A stretch of 64,000 nt of DNA. Source: Pseudoduganella namucuonensis (lineage in GTDB: Bacteria > Pseudomonadota > Gammaproteobacteria > Burkholderiales > Burkholderiaceae_D). Under the pieces are notes generated by a model, which did not search any database, was not told the origin of the DNA, and saw only the letters and a program-made list of their open reading frames with translations. The stretch spans positions 97,520 through 161,519 of the forward strand of contig NZ_FPBO01000018.1 in the NCBI RefSeq assembly GCF_900116645.1, written 5' to 3'. Every line of letters begins with the position of its first letter. The first letter of the stretch is position 1. A program made the position numbers and the translations under genes. This document shows positions 51,289 through 58,156 of this stretch, piece by piece.

Positions 51289-54144
51289 ATGCTTAACAGA
51301 CGCGACTTTCTCAAAAGCGCCGGCGCGCTTGCCACCACCTCGGTCTTCGGCCAATCGGCCGCGTACGCGGCCACAGTCCAATCCCGGTCTGCTTCCACAC
51401 CCGGGCGCGCCGTGGTGTCGCTCAACAAGGGCTGGCGTTTCCATGAAGGCGACATTCCCATGCCGACCGTCCGCGGCCACGGCTCCACGTACGCCAACGC
51501 CAAGGCCGGCATGGCCGGTGGCGCGGCCGCCCCCGACTTCGACGATTCCGAATGGGGTAGCGTCACGTTGCCGCACGACTTCGCCAGCTTCCAGTTGCCC
51601 GAGGAGAGCGCCAACGTGTCGCAGGGCTACCGCAAGCGCGGCATCGGCTGGTACCGCAGCCTGATCCGGCTCGACGAGGCCGACCACGGCAAGCACATCG
51701 AACTGCAGCTCGACGGTATCTCGACCCTGGCCACGGTGTGGTTCAACGGTTCGCAGGTGGGGCACGTCTGGAGCGGCTACAACTCCGTCTACATCGACCT
51801 GACCCCGTTCGCCACCTACGGCGAAGCGCTCAATTCCCTGGTCATTCGCGCCGACGCCGTCGCCATGCAAGGCTGGTGGTACGAAGGCGCCGGCATTTAC
51901 CGCAACACCTGGCTGGTCAAGCGCGAGCAGGTGCACATCGTCACCGACGGCGTCTTCGCCCACCCGGTCTTCGCCGACGGCCGGTGGAGCATTCCGCTCG
52001 AAGTAACGCTGTACAACATCCGCAAGCGTGCCCAGCAGGTCCAGGTCGAGAGCGTCCTGATCGATGCCGCCGGCAAGACCGTGGCCCGGTTCAGCGCCCC
52101 GGCCGAGGTCGGCGTGCTGGCGCGCCAGGTCGTCAACGGCAGCATGCGCGTGGACTCTCCAAACCTGTGGAGCCTGGAGGAACGCAATCTGTACAGTGTG
52201 CGCACCCGCGTGCTGCAGGACGGCAAGCTGCTCGACGAAGTCACCACCCGCTGCGGTTTCCGCACCCAGCGCTTCGACCCCGAGCGCGGCTTTTTCCTCA
52301 ATGACCAGCATGTCAAGCTGCAAGGCGTGTGCATCCACCAGGACCACGCCGGCGTCGGCGTGGCCGTGCCGTACGGCGTGCTCGACTACCGCCTGCGCCG
52401 GCTCAAGGAACTGGGCGTCAACGCTATCCGCTGCGCGCACAACGCCCAGGACAAGCGCTTCTACGAACTGTGCGACGAGCTCGGCTTCCTGGTGATGGAC
52501 GAGAACCGTATGTTCAACCCCGCGCCGGAACACATGGAAGAGTTGATCTGGCTGGTGCGCTGCCACCGCAACCACCCGTCCATCATCCTGTGGTCGGTGT
52601 TCAACGAGGAACCGTCCCAGGGCACCGAGCAGGGTTATGAAATGGTGCGCCGCATGACCGCCGCCGTGCGCGCGCTAGACACCTCGCGCCCGACCACCGC
52701 GGCCATGAACTTCGGCCAGTTCGAGCCCGTCAACGCGGCCCAGGCGGTCGACGTGGCCGGCTTCAACTACCAGTACCCCTCCTATGAGGCGTTCCACCAG
52801 AAATTCCCGAATGTGCCGATGACCTCGTCCGAAGACGTCTGTGGCTACCAGACGCGCGGCGCCTACCTGACCGTTCCCGAGAAGCACATTTTCGCCAGCT
52901 ACGACGACGATGCCGCCTCCTGGGGCACCACCCACCGGGTCGGCTGGAAAGCCATAGCCGAGAAGCCCTACGTGGCCGGCGCCTTCGTGTGGACCGGCTT
53001 CGACTATCACGGCGAACCGTCGCCGTACGAATGGCCGTCCAATTCCTCATTCTTCGGCATCATGGACTTGTGCGGCTTCGAAAAGAACGCCTTCTGGCTG
53101 CACCAGGCACAGTGGCGCAAAGAACCGGTGTTGCAGTTGGCGCCGCACTGGAACTGGGCCGGCAGGGAAGGGCAGCCTATAATGGTGATGGCGCTGCACA
53201 ATATGGATGAAGTCGAAGTGTTCCTGAATGGGCGCTCGTACGGGCGCCAGAAGGGCGACATTTACGAGATGAACCGCTGGCAGGTGCCGTATGCGCCCGG
53301 CAAGCTGTCGGCGGTGGGCTATCGCGGCGGCAAGGTCGCCAAGCGTTTCGAGATCGAGACCACCGGCGAACCGGTCGCGCTCAAGCTTACCCCCGACCGC
53401 GGCTTCATGCTCGGCGACGGCCTCGACGCCCAGCCCTTCAAGGTCGAAGCGCTCGACGCCAAGGGCCGCCATGTGCCGCTGGCGCAGCACCAGATCGTGT
53501 TCAAGGCCGACGGCGGCGACATCATCGGCCTGGGCAATGGCGATCCGAACGACATCACCAGCGAGAAAGGCGACACCCGCGCGTTGTTCAACGGCCTAGC
53601 CCAGGTGATCGTGCAGACCCGCGAAGGCACGGCCGGCACCCTCAAACTGAGCGCCAGCGCGCCGGGCCTCAAAACCGGCGTGCTCCATGTCGACGTGCGC
53701 AAAGCCCAGCCGTGGGCCTACCAGGCCACCTCCCAGCCGGTGCAGAGCATCGGCGGCTGGCGCTCGTCGCCGGTTGACCCGGCCCCGATCGACCCCAACC
53801 TGCGCGCCGGCGGCACCGACATGAATTCGTGGGGCTGGATCACCCCCGGCACCAAAGCCAAGCCGGCCGAGCAGACCGGCTACGTGCTGTACGCCGCCGA
53901 GGGCTGGTTATTTTCGCGCGTGCGCAAGCACGGCGGCAGGCTGGAATTTGTCGAGGTGACCGGCCCGTGCCAGGTCTTCATCGACGGCAGGAAAATCGGC
54001 GAAAAGACCACCGACGCCCCCGGGCCGCTGCAGATGGCCTTCCCGCCCGGGCTCGACAAGTTCCGCGTTAGCGTGCTGTGCCCGGTGAAAGCGGGGCAGG
54101 CGCATGGATTGAGCGGCGTCGTGCGTCTCTGGTCGATCAGTTAA
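51289..54144 (+). CDS. Tat-exported glycoside hydrolase family 2 protein (beta-galactosidase-like)
   Basis: 951 residues. A twin-arginine signal opens the protein (NRRDFLKSAGA, then AYAA). The GH2 sugar-binding domain (GIGWYRSLIRLDEAD, TVWFNGSQVGHVWSGY), immunoglobulin-like domain and TIM barrel follow. The acid/base Glu lies in SVFNEEPS; a candidate nucleophile Glu is in TSSEDVCGYQ. Extra C-terminal domains (DUF4982-like, about 600-690, and a further beta-rich part) are as in plant-polysaccharide GH2 enzymes. It acts in the periplasm on beta-linked sugars. Base composition is less GC-biased than in the T6SS genes. Confidence 0.9.
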   Translation: MLNRRDFLKSAGALATTSVFGQSAAYAATVQSRSASTPGRAVVSLNKGWRFHEGDIPMPTVRGHGSTYANAKAGMAGGAAAPDFDDSEWGSVTLPHDFASFQLPEESANVSQGYRKRGIGWYRSLIRLDEADHGKHIELQLDGISTLATVWFNGSQVGHVWSGYNSVYIDLTPFATYGEALNSLVIRADAVAMQGWWYEGAGIYRNTWLVKREQVHIVTDGVFAHPVFADGRWSIPLEVTLYNIRKRAQQVQVESVLIDAAGKTVARFSAPAEVGVLARQVVNGSMRVDSPNLWSLEERNLYSVRTRVLQDGKLLDEVTTRCGFRTQRFDPERGFFLNDQHVKLQGVCIHQDHAGVGVAVPYGVLDYRLRRLKELGVNAIRCAHNAQDKRFYELCDELGFLVMDENRMFNPAPEHMEELIWLVRCHRNHPSIILWSVFNEEPSQGTEQGYEMVRRMTAAVRALDTSRPTTAAMNFGQFEPVNAAQAVDVAGFNYQYPSYEAFHQKFPNVPMTSSEDVCGYQTRGAYLTVPEKHIFASYDDDAASWGTTHRVGWKAIAEKPYVAGAFVWTGFDYHGEPSPYEWPSNSSFFGIMDLCGFEKNAFWLHQAQWRKEPVLQLAPHWNWAGREGQPIMVMALHNMDEVEVFLNGRSYGRQKGDIYEMNRWQVPYAPGKLSAVGYRGGKVAKRFEIETTGEPVALKLTPDRGFMLGDGLDAQPFKVEALDAKGRHVPLAQHQIVFKADGGDIIGLGNGDPNDITSEKGDTRALFNGLAQVIVQTREGTAGTLKLSASAPGLKTGVLHVDVRKAQPWAYQATSQPVQSIGGWRSSPVDPAPIDPNLRAGGTDMNSWGWITPGTKAKPAEQTGYVLYAAEGWLFSRVRKHGGRLEFVEVTGPCQVFIDGRKIGEKTTDAPGPLQMAFPPGLDKFRVSVLCPVKAGQAHGLSGVVRLWSIS

Positions 54145-54169
54145 ACCCCTCGTCTTGCCAATCACACCG

Positions 54170-54928
54170 ATGAAATCATCCCTCGCCGCTATACTCGCCT
54201 GTTTCAGCATGGCAGCCATACCCAGCGCCCACGCCGAGCAGTTCAATGTGCTGCTGTTTTCCAAGACCGCCGGCTGGCACCACGAATCGATCCATGCCGG
54301 CGTCACAGCGGTGCAGGAGCTGGGCCGGCTGCACGACTTCAAGGTGTTCTGGACGGAAGATGCGGGCCGCGTCTTTAACGACCAGGAACTGGCCAAATAC
54401 CAGGCAGTCATTTTTCTGCTGACCACGGGCGATGTGCTGGACGATCGCCAGCAAGCGGTGTTCGAGCGCTATATCCAGGCGGGCGGCGGTTTTGTCGGTG
54501 TGCACAGCGCGGCCGATACCGAGCATGGGTGGCCGTGGTACACCAGGCTGGTGGGCCGGATGTTCGAAAGGCATCCGGCCGTGCAGACGGCGGTCTTAAA
54601 GGTGGAGGAGCGCAATTTCCCCGGCATGGAACGCTTCGCGCCGCGCTCGCTCGCGACTGAAGAATGGTATCAGTTCGGGCCGCCGCGCTCGGACCAGTTG
54701 AAATACCTGCTGACGGTCGATGAAAGCACCTACAAGCCGGGCGACCAGTCAAGCAAGGGCATGGGCAGCTTTCACCCGGTCAGCTGGTACCAGCATTACG
54801 ATCACGGGCGCTCGTTCTATACCGCGCTCGGCCACCTGCCGGCCACTTATGGCGATCCGGTTTTCCTGCATCACTTGTATGGCGGGATTTATTGGGCGGC
54901 CACCGGCCGCACCTTCAAGGCGGATTAG
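54170..54928 (+). CDS. Exported ThuA-like protein
   Basis: 252 residues. A signal peptide (AILACFSMAAIPSAHA) precedes a class I amidotransferase-like fold with FNVLLFSKTAGWHHESIHAG, GGGFVGVHSAADTEHGWPWY and YGDPVFLHHLYGGIYWAATG, matching ThuA. ThuA-like proteins take part in trehalose or keto-sugar breakdown. It starts 25 bases after the GH2 stop, so the two form a small sugar-processing operon. No clear ribosome site precedes this ATG; an in-frame TTG 15 bases upstream is an alternative. Confidence 0.85.
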   Translation: MKSSLAAILACFSMAAIPSAHAEQFNVLLFSKTAGWHHESIHAGVTAVQELGRLHDFKVFWTEDAGRVFNDQELAKYQAVIFLLTTGDVLDDRQQAVFERYIQAGGGFVGVHSAADTEHGWPWYTRLVGRMFERHPAVQTAVLKVEERNFPGMERFAPRSLATEEWYQFGPPRSDQLKYLLTVDESTYKPGDQSSKGMGSFHPVSWYQHYDHGRSFYTALGHLPATYGDPVFLHHLYGGIYWAATGRTFKAD

Positions 54929-55645
54929 CGGGCGATGCCCGCCAACCTCTTGGGGCATATTGAGAAACAACTGTTATTTTTATTTAAATCGATATTACAG
55001 AATATAATGTCGACTATATTTAATCTACAGTACAGATGCAATCATTATGGCGATTTTACCGAATCTACAATGGAGAACCTGTCACGCAAGCAAAGATAAC
55101 GTCCACCGCAACCTCCAGTAATTGCTTTGGAAGTAACTGCGGCGCCTATCCAAGAAAACAAAACCAGCCGGGGGACTTGTCTGCCAGACCATCGCGATGA
55201 GGCCCAAGCTGTCGAGCTCATGCGTACCTTGGCTGTTCGCCAGCCCGCCGACGCTAAGGGCCATTGCGAAGACTGCGCACAAGCCCGCAAAGGCCAAGAA
55301 GCCGCAATGAAGTCGCGGATGGCGGTGGCTTGAGGGCGTCCCGAAGCGCGAGATACTGGCCTGTTGCCGGTTGCAGTGCAGTCGGACCAAGCAGCCGTTT
55401 AAGCATGCCGCTACTGCCCGAAGTAGAAGGGGCTTGCGGCCAACTCCTTTGCAACCTCATGGAGCTGCCTTTGCCGCATCCAGGGCGCGTTTGATGGCTC
55501 GCTTGGCGGGCGATGCCGATGCAGGGCATCTCAAAGCGTGAAGTACTCGATCTGTTAGCTTGCTGCCGGTCGCGGCGCAGTTTCCCCAAACATCCATTTC
55601 AGCCATGCCAATGCTGTCCGCCGCAGGGGCGTTCATACGAATATG
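54929..55645. other. Gene-poor stretch left of the prophage, with a diverged direct duplication
   Basis: No convincing gene is seen. The left part (about 54955-55080) is very AT-rich. Two related segments, about 55341-55418 and 55531-55619, share CGAAGCGCGAGATACT / CAAAGCGTGAAGTACT and matching ends (AGCATGCCGCTACTGCC / AGCCATGCCAATGCTGTCC), an old duplication of roughly 80-90 bases. Two minus-strand open frames could be decayed genes: one of 102 codons (55082-55390) and one of 59 codons (55457-55636) starting MNAPAADSIGMAEMDVWGNC; neither has a clear ribosome site. Confidence 0.5.
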
Positions 55646-55673
55646 ATTTGACATAATATAAATTATTTTTGTC
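55646..55673 (-). other. dif-like XerC/XerD recombination site (probable attL)
   Basis: Read on the minus strand it gives an 11-bp left arm GACAAAAATAA, centre TTTATA, and right arm TTATGTCAAAT. Against the E. coli dif sequence the XerD arm matches 10 of 11, the centre 5 of 6, and the XerC arm 5 of 11, with all mismatches in its outer part. One good and one degenerate arm is the pattern left by phages that integrate with the host Xer enzymes. No phage integrase is seen in the element. Confidence 0.6.
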
Positions 55674-55697
55674 ATCAGGCTAAATTTTTGACTGTTG

Positions 55698-56012
55698 CTA
55701 CCAGGCGGGGGAGTGGCCCCGGCCCGATTTAGCGTGCAGCAACAGCGCCCGAAAACCCTCAAAAACATCCATCCACCGAGCGCGCATTTCAGGCGTTTTT
55801 GCTCGTTCAGCGTTCGCCGCCGCAATCACTTCCAGCGGGTTCAATTTCAGGATTTGCGCGATGGTCAGGGCCACATCATCGTCAATGCGGCTGCGGCCGG
55901 CGCGATAGCTGCTTATGGTCGAGTGGCGCACGTTCAGCGCCTTGGCAAGGGCGTAATCAGACGCAATGCCGCGTGCCGCCTTAACGGCGTCCAAATATTC
56001 CAGGGTGTTCAT
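55698..56012 (-). CDS. XRE-family helix-turn-helix regulator (probable prophage repressor)
   Basis: 104 residues. The HTH is at about 18-45 (DYALAKALNVRHSTISSYRAGRS), followed by DDDVALTIAQILKLNPLEVIAAANAE, a layout common in small phage and plasmid regulators. GAGGAGAG precedes the ATG. It is transcribed away from the early genes, across an intergenic region with GTTCAG operators and a rightward promoter, so it probably keeps the lytic genes silent. A role in excision control is also possible. Confidence 0.85.
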   Translation of the reverse strand: MNTLEYLDAVKAARGIASDYALAKALNVRHSTISSYRAGRSRIDDDVALTIAQILKLNPLEVIAAANAERAKTPEMRARWMDVFEGFRALLLHAKSGRGHSPAW

Positions 56013-56062
56013 TTGCTCTCCTCAGGGCAAGCCGTCAGTTAAGACGGTATGGCCGAAGAATA

Positions 56063-56142
56063 GTTCAAGGGCTGAACATGTGCAAGCGTTCAGGTCCAAA
56101 CGCGTTTTGGTCTTGACGTACGTTCAGGACTGAGCGTATTCT
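56063..56142 (+). promoter_or_regulatory. Prophage early promoter with GTTCAG operators
   Basis: TTGACG (56113-56118), 18 bases, TATTCT (56137-56142) reads rightward. Three GTTCA-type sites surround it: a perfect palindrome GTTCAAGGGCTGAAC (56063-56077), a half-site GTTCAG (56088-56093) and a near-palindrome GTTCAGGACTGAGC (56122-56135) inside the promoter spacer. A repressor bound at the last would block RNA polymerase. Binding by the adjacent HTH protein is inferred. Confidence 0.65.
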
Positions 56143-56148
56143 CCGCTT

Positions 56149-56246
56149 GTCGGGCGGAAATCTCCGTCCCTCCTCAGGCATTCCGGCGCTGTCCGGTCCG
56201 CCCGACCCTTCGCCTGAGGACCGAAAACAAGCCTGAGGAGGCCACC
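56149..56246 (+). promoter_or_regulatory. Structured leader with a perfect anti-Shine-Dalgarno segment
   Basis: GTCGGGCGGA (56149-56158) pairs perfectly with TCCGCCCGAC (56197-56206). Between them lies CCTCCTCAGGC (56169-56179), an exact complement of GCCTGAGGAGG (56231-56241), which contains the ribosome site of the first early gene. A third related segment GCCTGAGGA is at 56212-56220. Alternative folding could hide or free the ribosome site. The leader begins right after the early promoter. Confidence 0.55.
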
Positions 56247-56435
56247 ATGTCTGTTACACAAGATTACAAAATACTCACGCTTACACGCGGCGAGTTCTTG
56301 GCCGTGCAGTTCGCGCTGGAGGATCGCCGTACGCGACTTAGCCGGATGCTCGATAAGCCCGATGAAATCCCGGCCGGCCCCATCGCCTTGCTGCTGGCCG
56401 ACGTGCAATCCGCGCTCCTCAAGGTGACAGAATGA
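56247..56435 (+). CDS. Small prophage early protein, 62 residues
   Basis: Reads MSVTQDYKILTLTRGEFLAV and ends VQSALLKVTE; mixed charge, predicted helical, no known domain. GAGGAG lies six bases before the ATG and is complementary to an upstream leader segment. Its stop overlaps the next ATG. It shares a pattern (LTR-x-E-x-L-A-V...DLQ/DVQ-x-AL-x-KV) with the following protein, so the two may be relatives by duplication. Confidence 0.7.
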   Translation: MSVTQDYKILTLTRGEFLAVQFALEDRRTRLSRMLDKPDEIPAGPIALLLADVQSALLKVTE

Positions 56436-56827
56436 GCGCCACGTCCAATGCGACGGCCCTCACGAGGGCCGAACACCTGGCTGTGCTGGCCGCGATCACG
56501 TCCGAGGAGTGCGGTCTGAGGCACGCGATACATAAGGCGGAGGCTGCTGAAGACGTAGCCGTCGCGAATGGCCTGCGCCGCAGCTTGGCCGACCTGCAAG
56601 CCGCCCTCGGCAAGGTGGCCCGCATGAGCGACACCTTTTCAGTCCAGGGCCTGGACCGGGGCGACGTGCGCAACCTGGCGTGCCTGGTCCGTCAAAAGGT
56701 GGATTCCCTTGATGACGTGAGTTGCGAGTTTGCGTCTGTGGGCTTTGGCGAGGGGGCCGATGCGCTATCGGCGCTGAGCAAGCGCTGGGGCGTGATTATG
56801 GAAGCTCTTGACCGGGCGGCCGCATGA
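56432..56827 (+). CDS. Prophage early protein, 131 residues
   Basis: The first 65 residues (ALTRAEHLAVLAAITSEECG, LADLQAALGKVARMS) resemble the preceding 62-residue protein, suggesting duplication and extension. The second half (LDRGDVRNLACLVRQKVDSLDD) has no recognised domain. It overlaps its neighbours by four bases on both sides, so translation is coupled. The function is unknown. Confidence 0.7.
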   Translation: MSATSNATALTRAEHLAVLAAITSEECGLRHAIHKAEAAEDVAVANGLRRSLADLQAALGKVARMSDTFSVQGLDRGDVRNLACLVRQKVDSLDDVSCEFASVGFGEGADALSALSKRWGVIMEALDRAAA

Positions 56828-57018
56828 TCGACCTCTCCAAAAGTGCGCCGCAACCGGCGAAAATGACCAAGGAAGAGCGTGAGGCCGTTGAAGCCATGGC
56901 CGCCGTGCTGTCCCATCCTCAGTTGGCGGCCATCTGCTTTCTGGGCTTGGTTGCCTACGTCGCGGCCGACAAGTTGACGCGGATGCCGCGCGTACCAACC
57001 ATCGCGGCGGCGGTATGA
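56824..57018 (+). CDS. Small prophage membrane protein, 64 residues
   Basis: A charged N-terminus (KMTKEEREAVEAMAAVL) is followed by one membrane segment (LAAICFLGLVAYVAADKL). Short single-pass proteins like this are frequent in internal-membrane phages such as PM2, but it may also act on the host. ATGA overlaps link it to both neighbours. Confidence 0.6.
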   Translation: MIDLSKSAPQPAKMTKEEREAVEAMAAVLSHPQLAAICFLGLVAYVAADKLTRMPRVPTIAAAV

Positions 57019-57395
57019 TTGACGCCGACCGCGACCTGGGCGACTTCTGCCCCACCGAGGCCCGGTACATCGTGCCGGATGTCTACCACCCATCCCACGC
57101 GCCGGCCGAACTGCCGGCGCCGGCCCCCAAGACCGAGGCCGGCCTGCGCGCCCTGGCCGCGCTGCGCGCCTCCGTGTGCGTGGAGCGCCGCGAGGCCGAG
57201 CGCCGCGCCGCCGCGCCCGCCGCGAGTTGGTCAGCGCTGCCCGAACTCTATCGCCGCATGCTGGTGCGCGCCGCCGGCCTGCCGCCGGAAGTCGTCACCG
57301 CGGCGAACCGCGACCTGACCGAGCGTGACAAGGTGATGCTGCGATCCGCCGTCAGCGACATGCGCGCCTGGCTCGCCACGCTGGTGACGCTGTGA
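57015..57395 (+). CDS. Prophage protein, 126 residues, unknown function
   Basis: An acidic start (MIDADRDLGDFCPTEARY) with a Pro-rich stretch (ELPAPAPKTEAG) leads to an Ala/Arg-rich helical region and SWSALPELYRRMLVRAAGLP. No domain is recognised. It is coupled to the Dam gene by a GTGA overlap. A DNA-related role is possible from its basic helices, but this is speculative. Confidence 0.6.
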   Translation: MIDADRDLGDFCPTEARYIVPDVYHPSHAPAELPAPAPKTEAGLRALAALRASVCVERREAERRAAAPAASWSALPELYRRMLVRAAGLPPEVVTAANRDLTERDKVMLRSAVSDMRAWLATLVTL

Positions 57396-58156
57396 AGTAC
57401 CCGGGCGGCAAGGGTGGCGCGGGCGTCTACCAGACCATCATCAACCTGATTCCGCCGCACCGCGTCTACATTGAGGCGTTTGCCGGCGGCGCCAACATCT
57501 ACTTCCGCAAGGCTCCTGCAGCATCGTCAATTCTGGTCGAGCGCGACTTTGATCAGGCGCGGACGCTGTTTGAGGCCATCGCCGGTCGTGACGAGCATGC
57601 CGGCACCACCACCTTAAATGTCGATGCGGTACCGTGGCTCTCGTCATATCCGTGGGTGGGTGATGAGTTCGTCTATCTGGACCCGCCGTATGTCCTCAGC
57701 ACGCGCACGAAGAAGGCCATCTACGCGCACGAAATGTCCGATGAGGATCACCGGGATCTGATATCGGCACTTGTGGCGATGTCCAATCGCGGCGTGCGCT
57801 TCATGCTGTCCGGGTATCGCAACGCCATCTACGACGAGGCGGCCCGGGCCGCAGGCTGGCGCCGCGTCGACTTCCAGGCCATGACGCGCGGCGGCGTGCG
57901 CACCGAATCCGTGTGGATGAACTACGAGGCGCCGGCGGCCCTCGCCGATTATGGCTATGCCGGATCCAACTTCCGCGAGCGCGAGCGCATCAAGCGCAAG
58001 GTGCATCGCTGGGTCCAGCGATTGCAGCAGCTACCGGCGCTCGAGCGCGCCGCACTGCTTTCGGCGATGCAGGCCTTGGAGGCGGCCGCCGCCGGCAAAA
58101 ATGGCGATGGTCGACCGCGCTCGAGCATCGCCGAATCCTGCGAGGCCGCCAGGTAA
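57392..58156 (+). CDS. Prophage DNA adenine N6-methyltransferase (D12/Dam class)
   Basis: 254 residues from a GTG. Motifs of the D12 class are clear: KYPGGKGGAG at the start, EAFAGGANIYF (SAM site) and YLDPPYVLSTRTKKAIYAHEM (catalytic DPPY). It should methylate adenine, most likely to protect viral DNA from host restriction or to mark replication origins. No partner restriction enzyme is present. TAATG overlaps the next start codon by one base. Confidence 0.9.
   Translation: MKYPGGKGGAGVYQTIINLIPPHRVYIEAFAGGANIYFRKAPAASSILVERDFDQARTLFEAIAGRDEHAGTTTLNVDAVPWLSSYPWVGDEFVYLDPPYVLSTRTKKAIYAHEMSDEDHRDLISALVAMSNRGVRFMLSGYRNAIYDEAARAAGWRRVDFQAMTRGGVRTESVWMNYEAPAALADYGYAGSNFRERERIKRKVHRWVQRLQQLPALERAALLSAMQALEAAAAGKNGDGRPRSSIAESCEAAR

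Noticed and set aside
55457..55636. A 59-codon minus-strand gene beside the dif-like site
   Set aside because: No ribosome site or domain; it coincides with one copy of the diverged duplication and is noted there only as a possible decayed frame.
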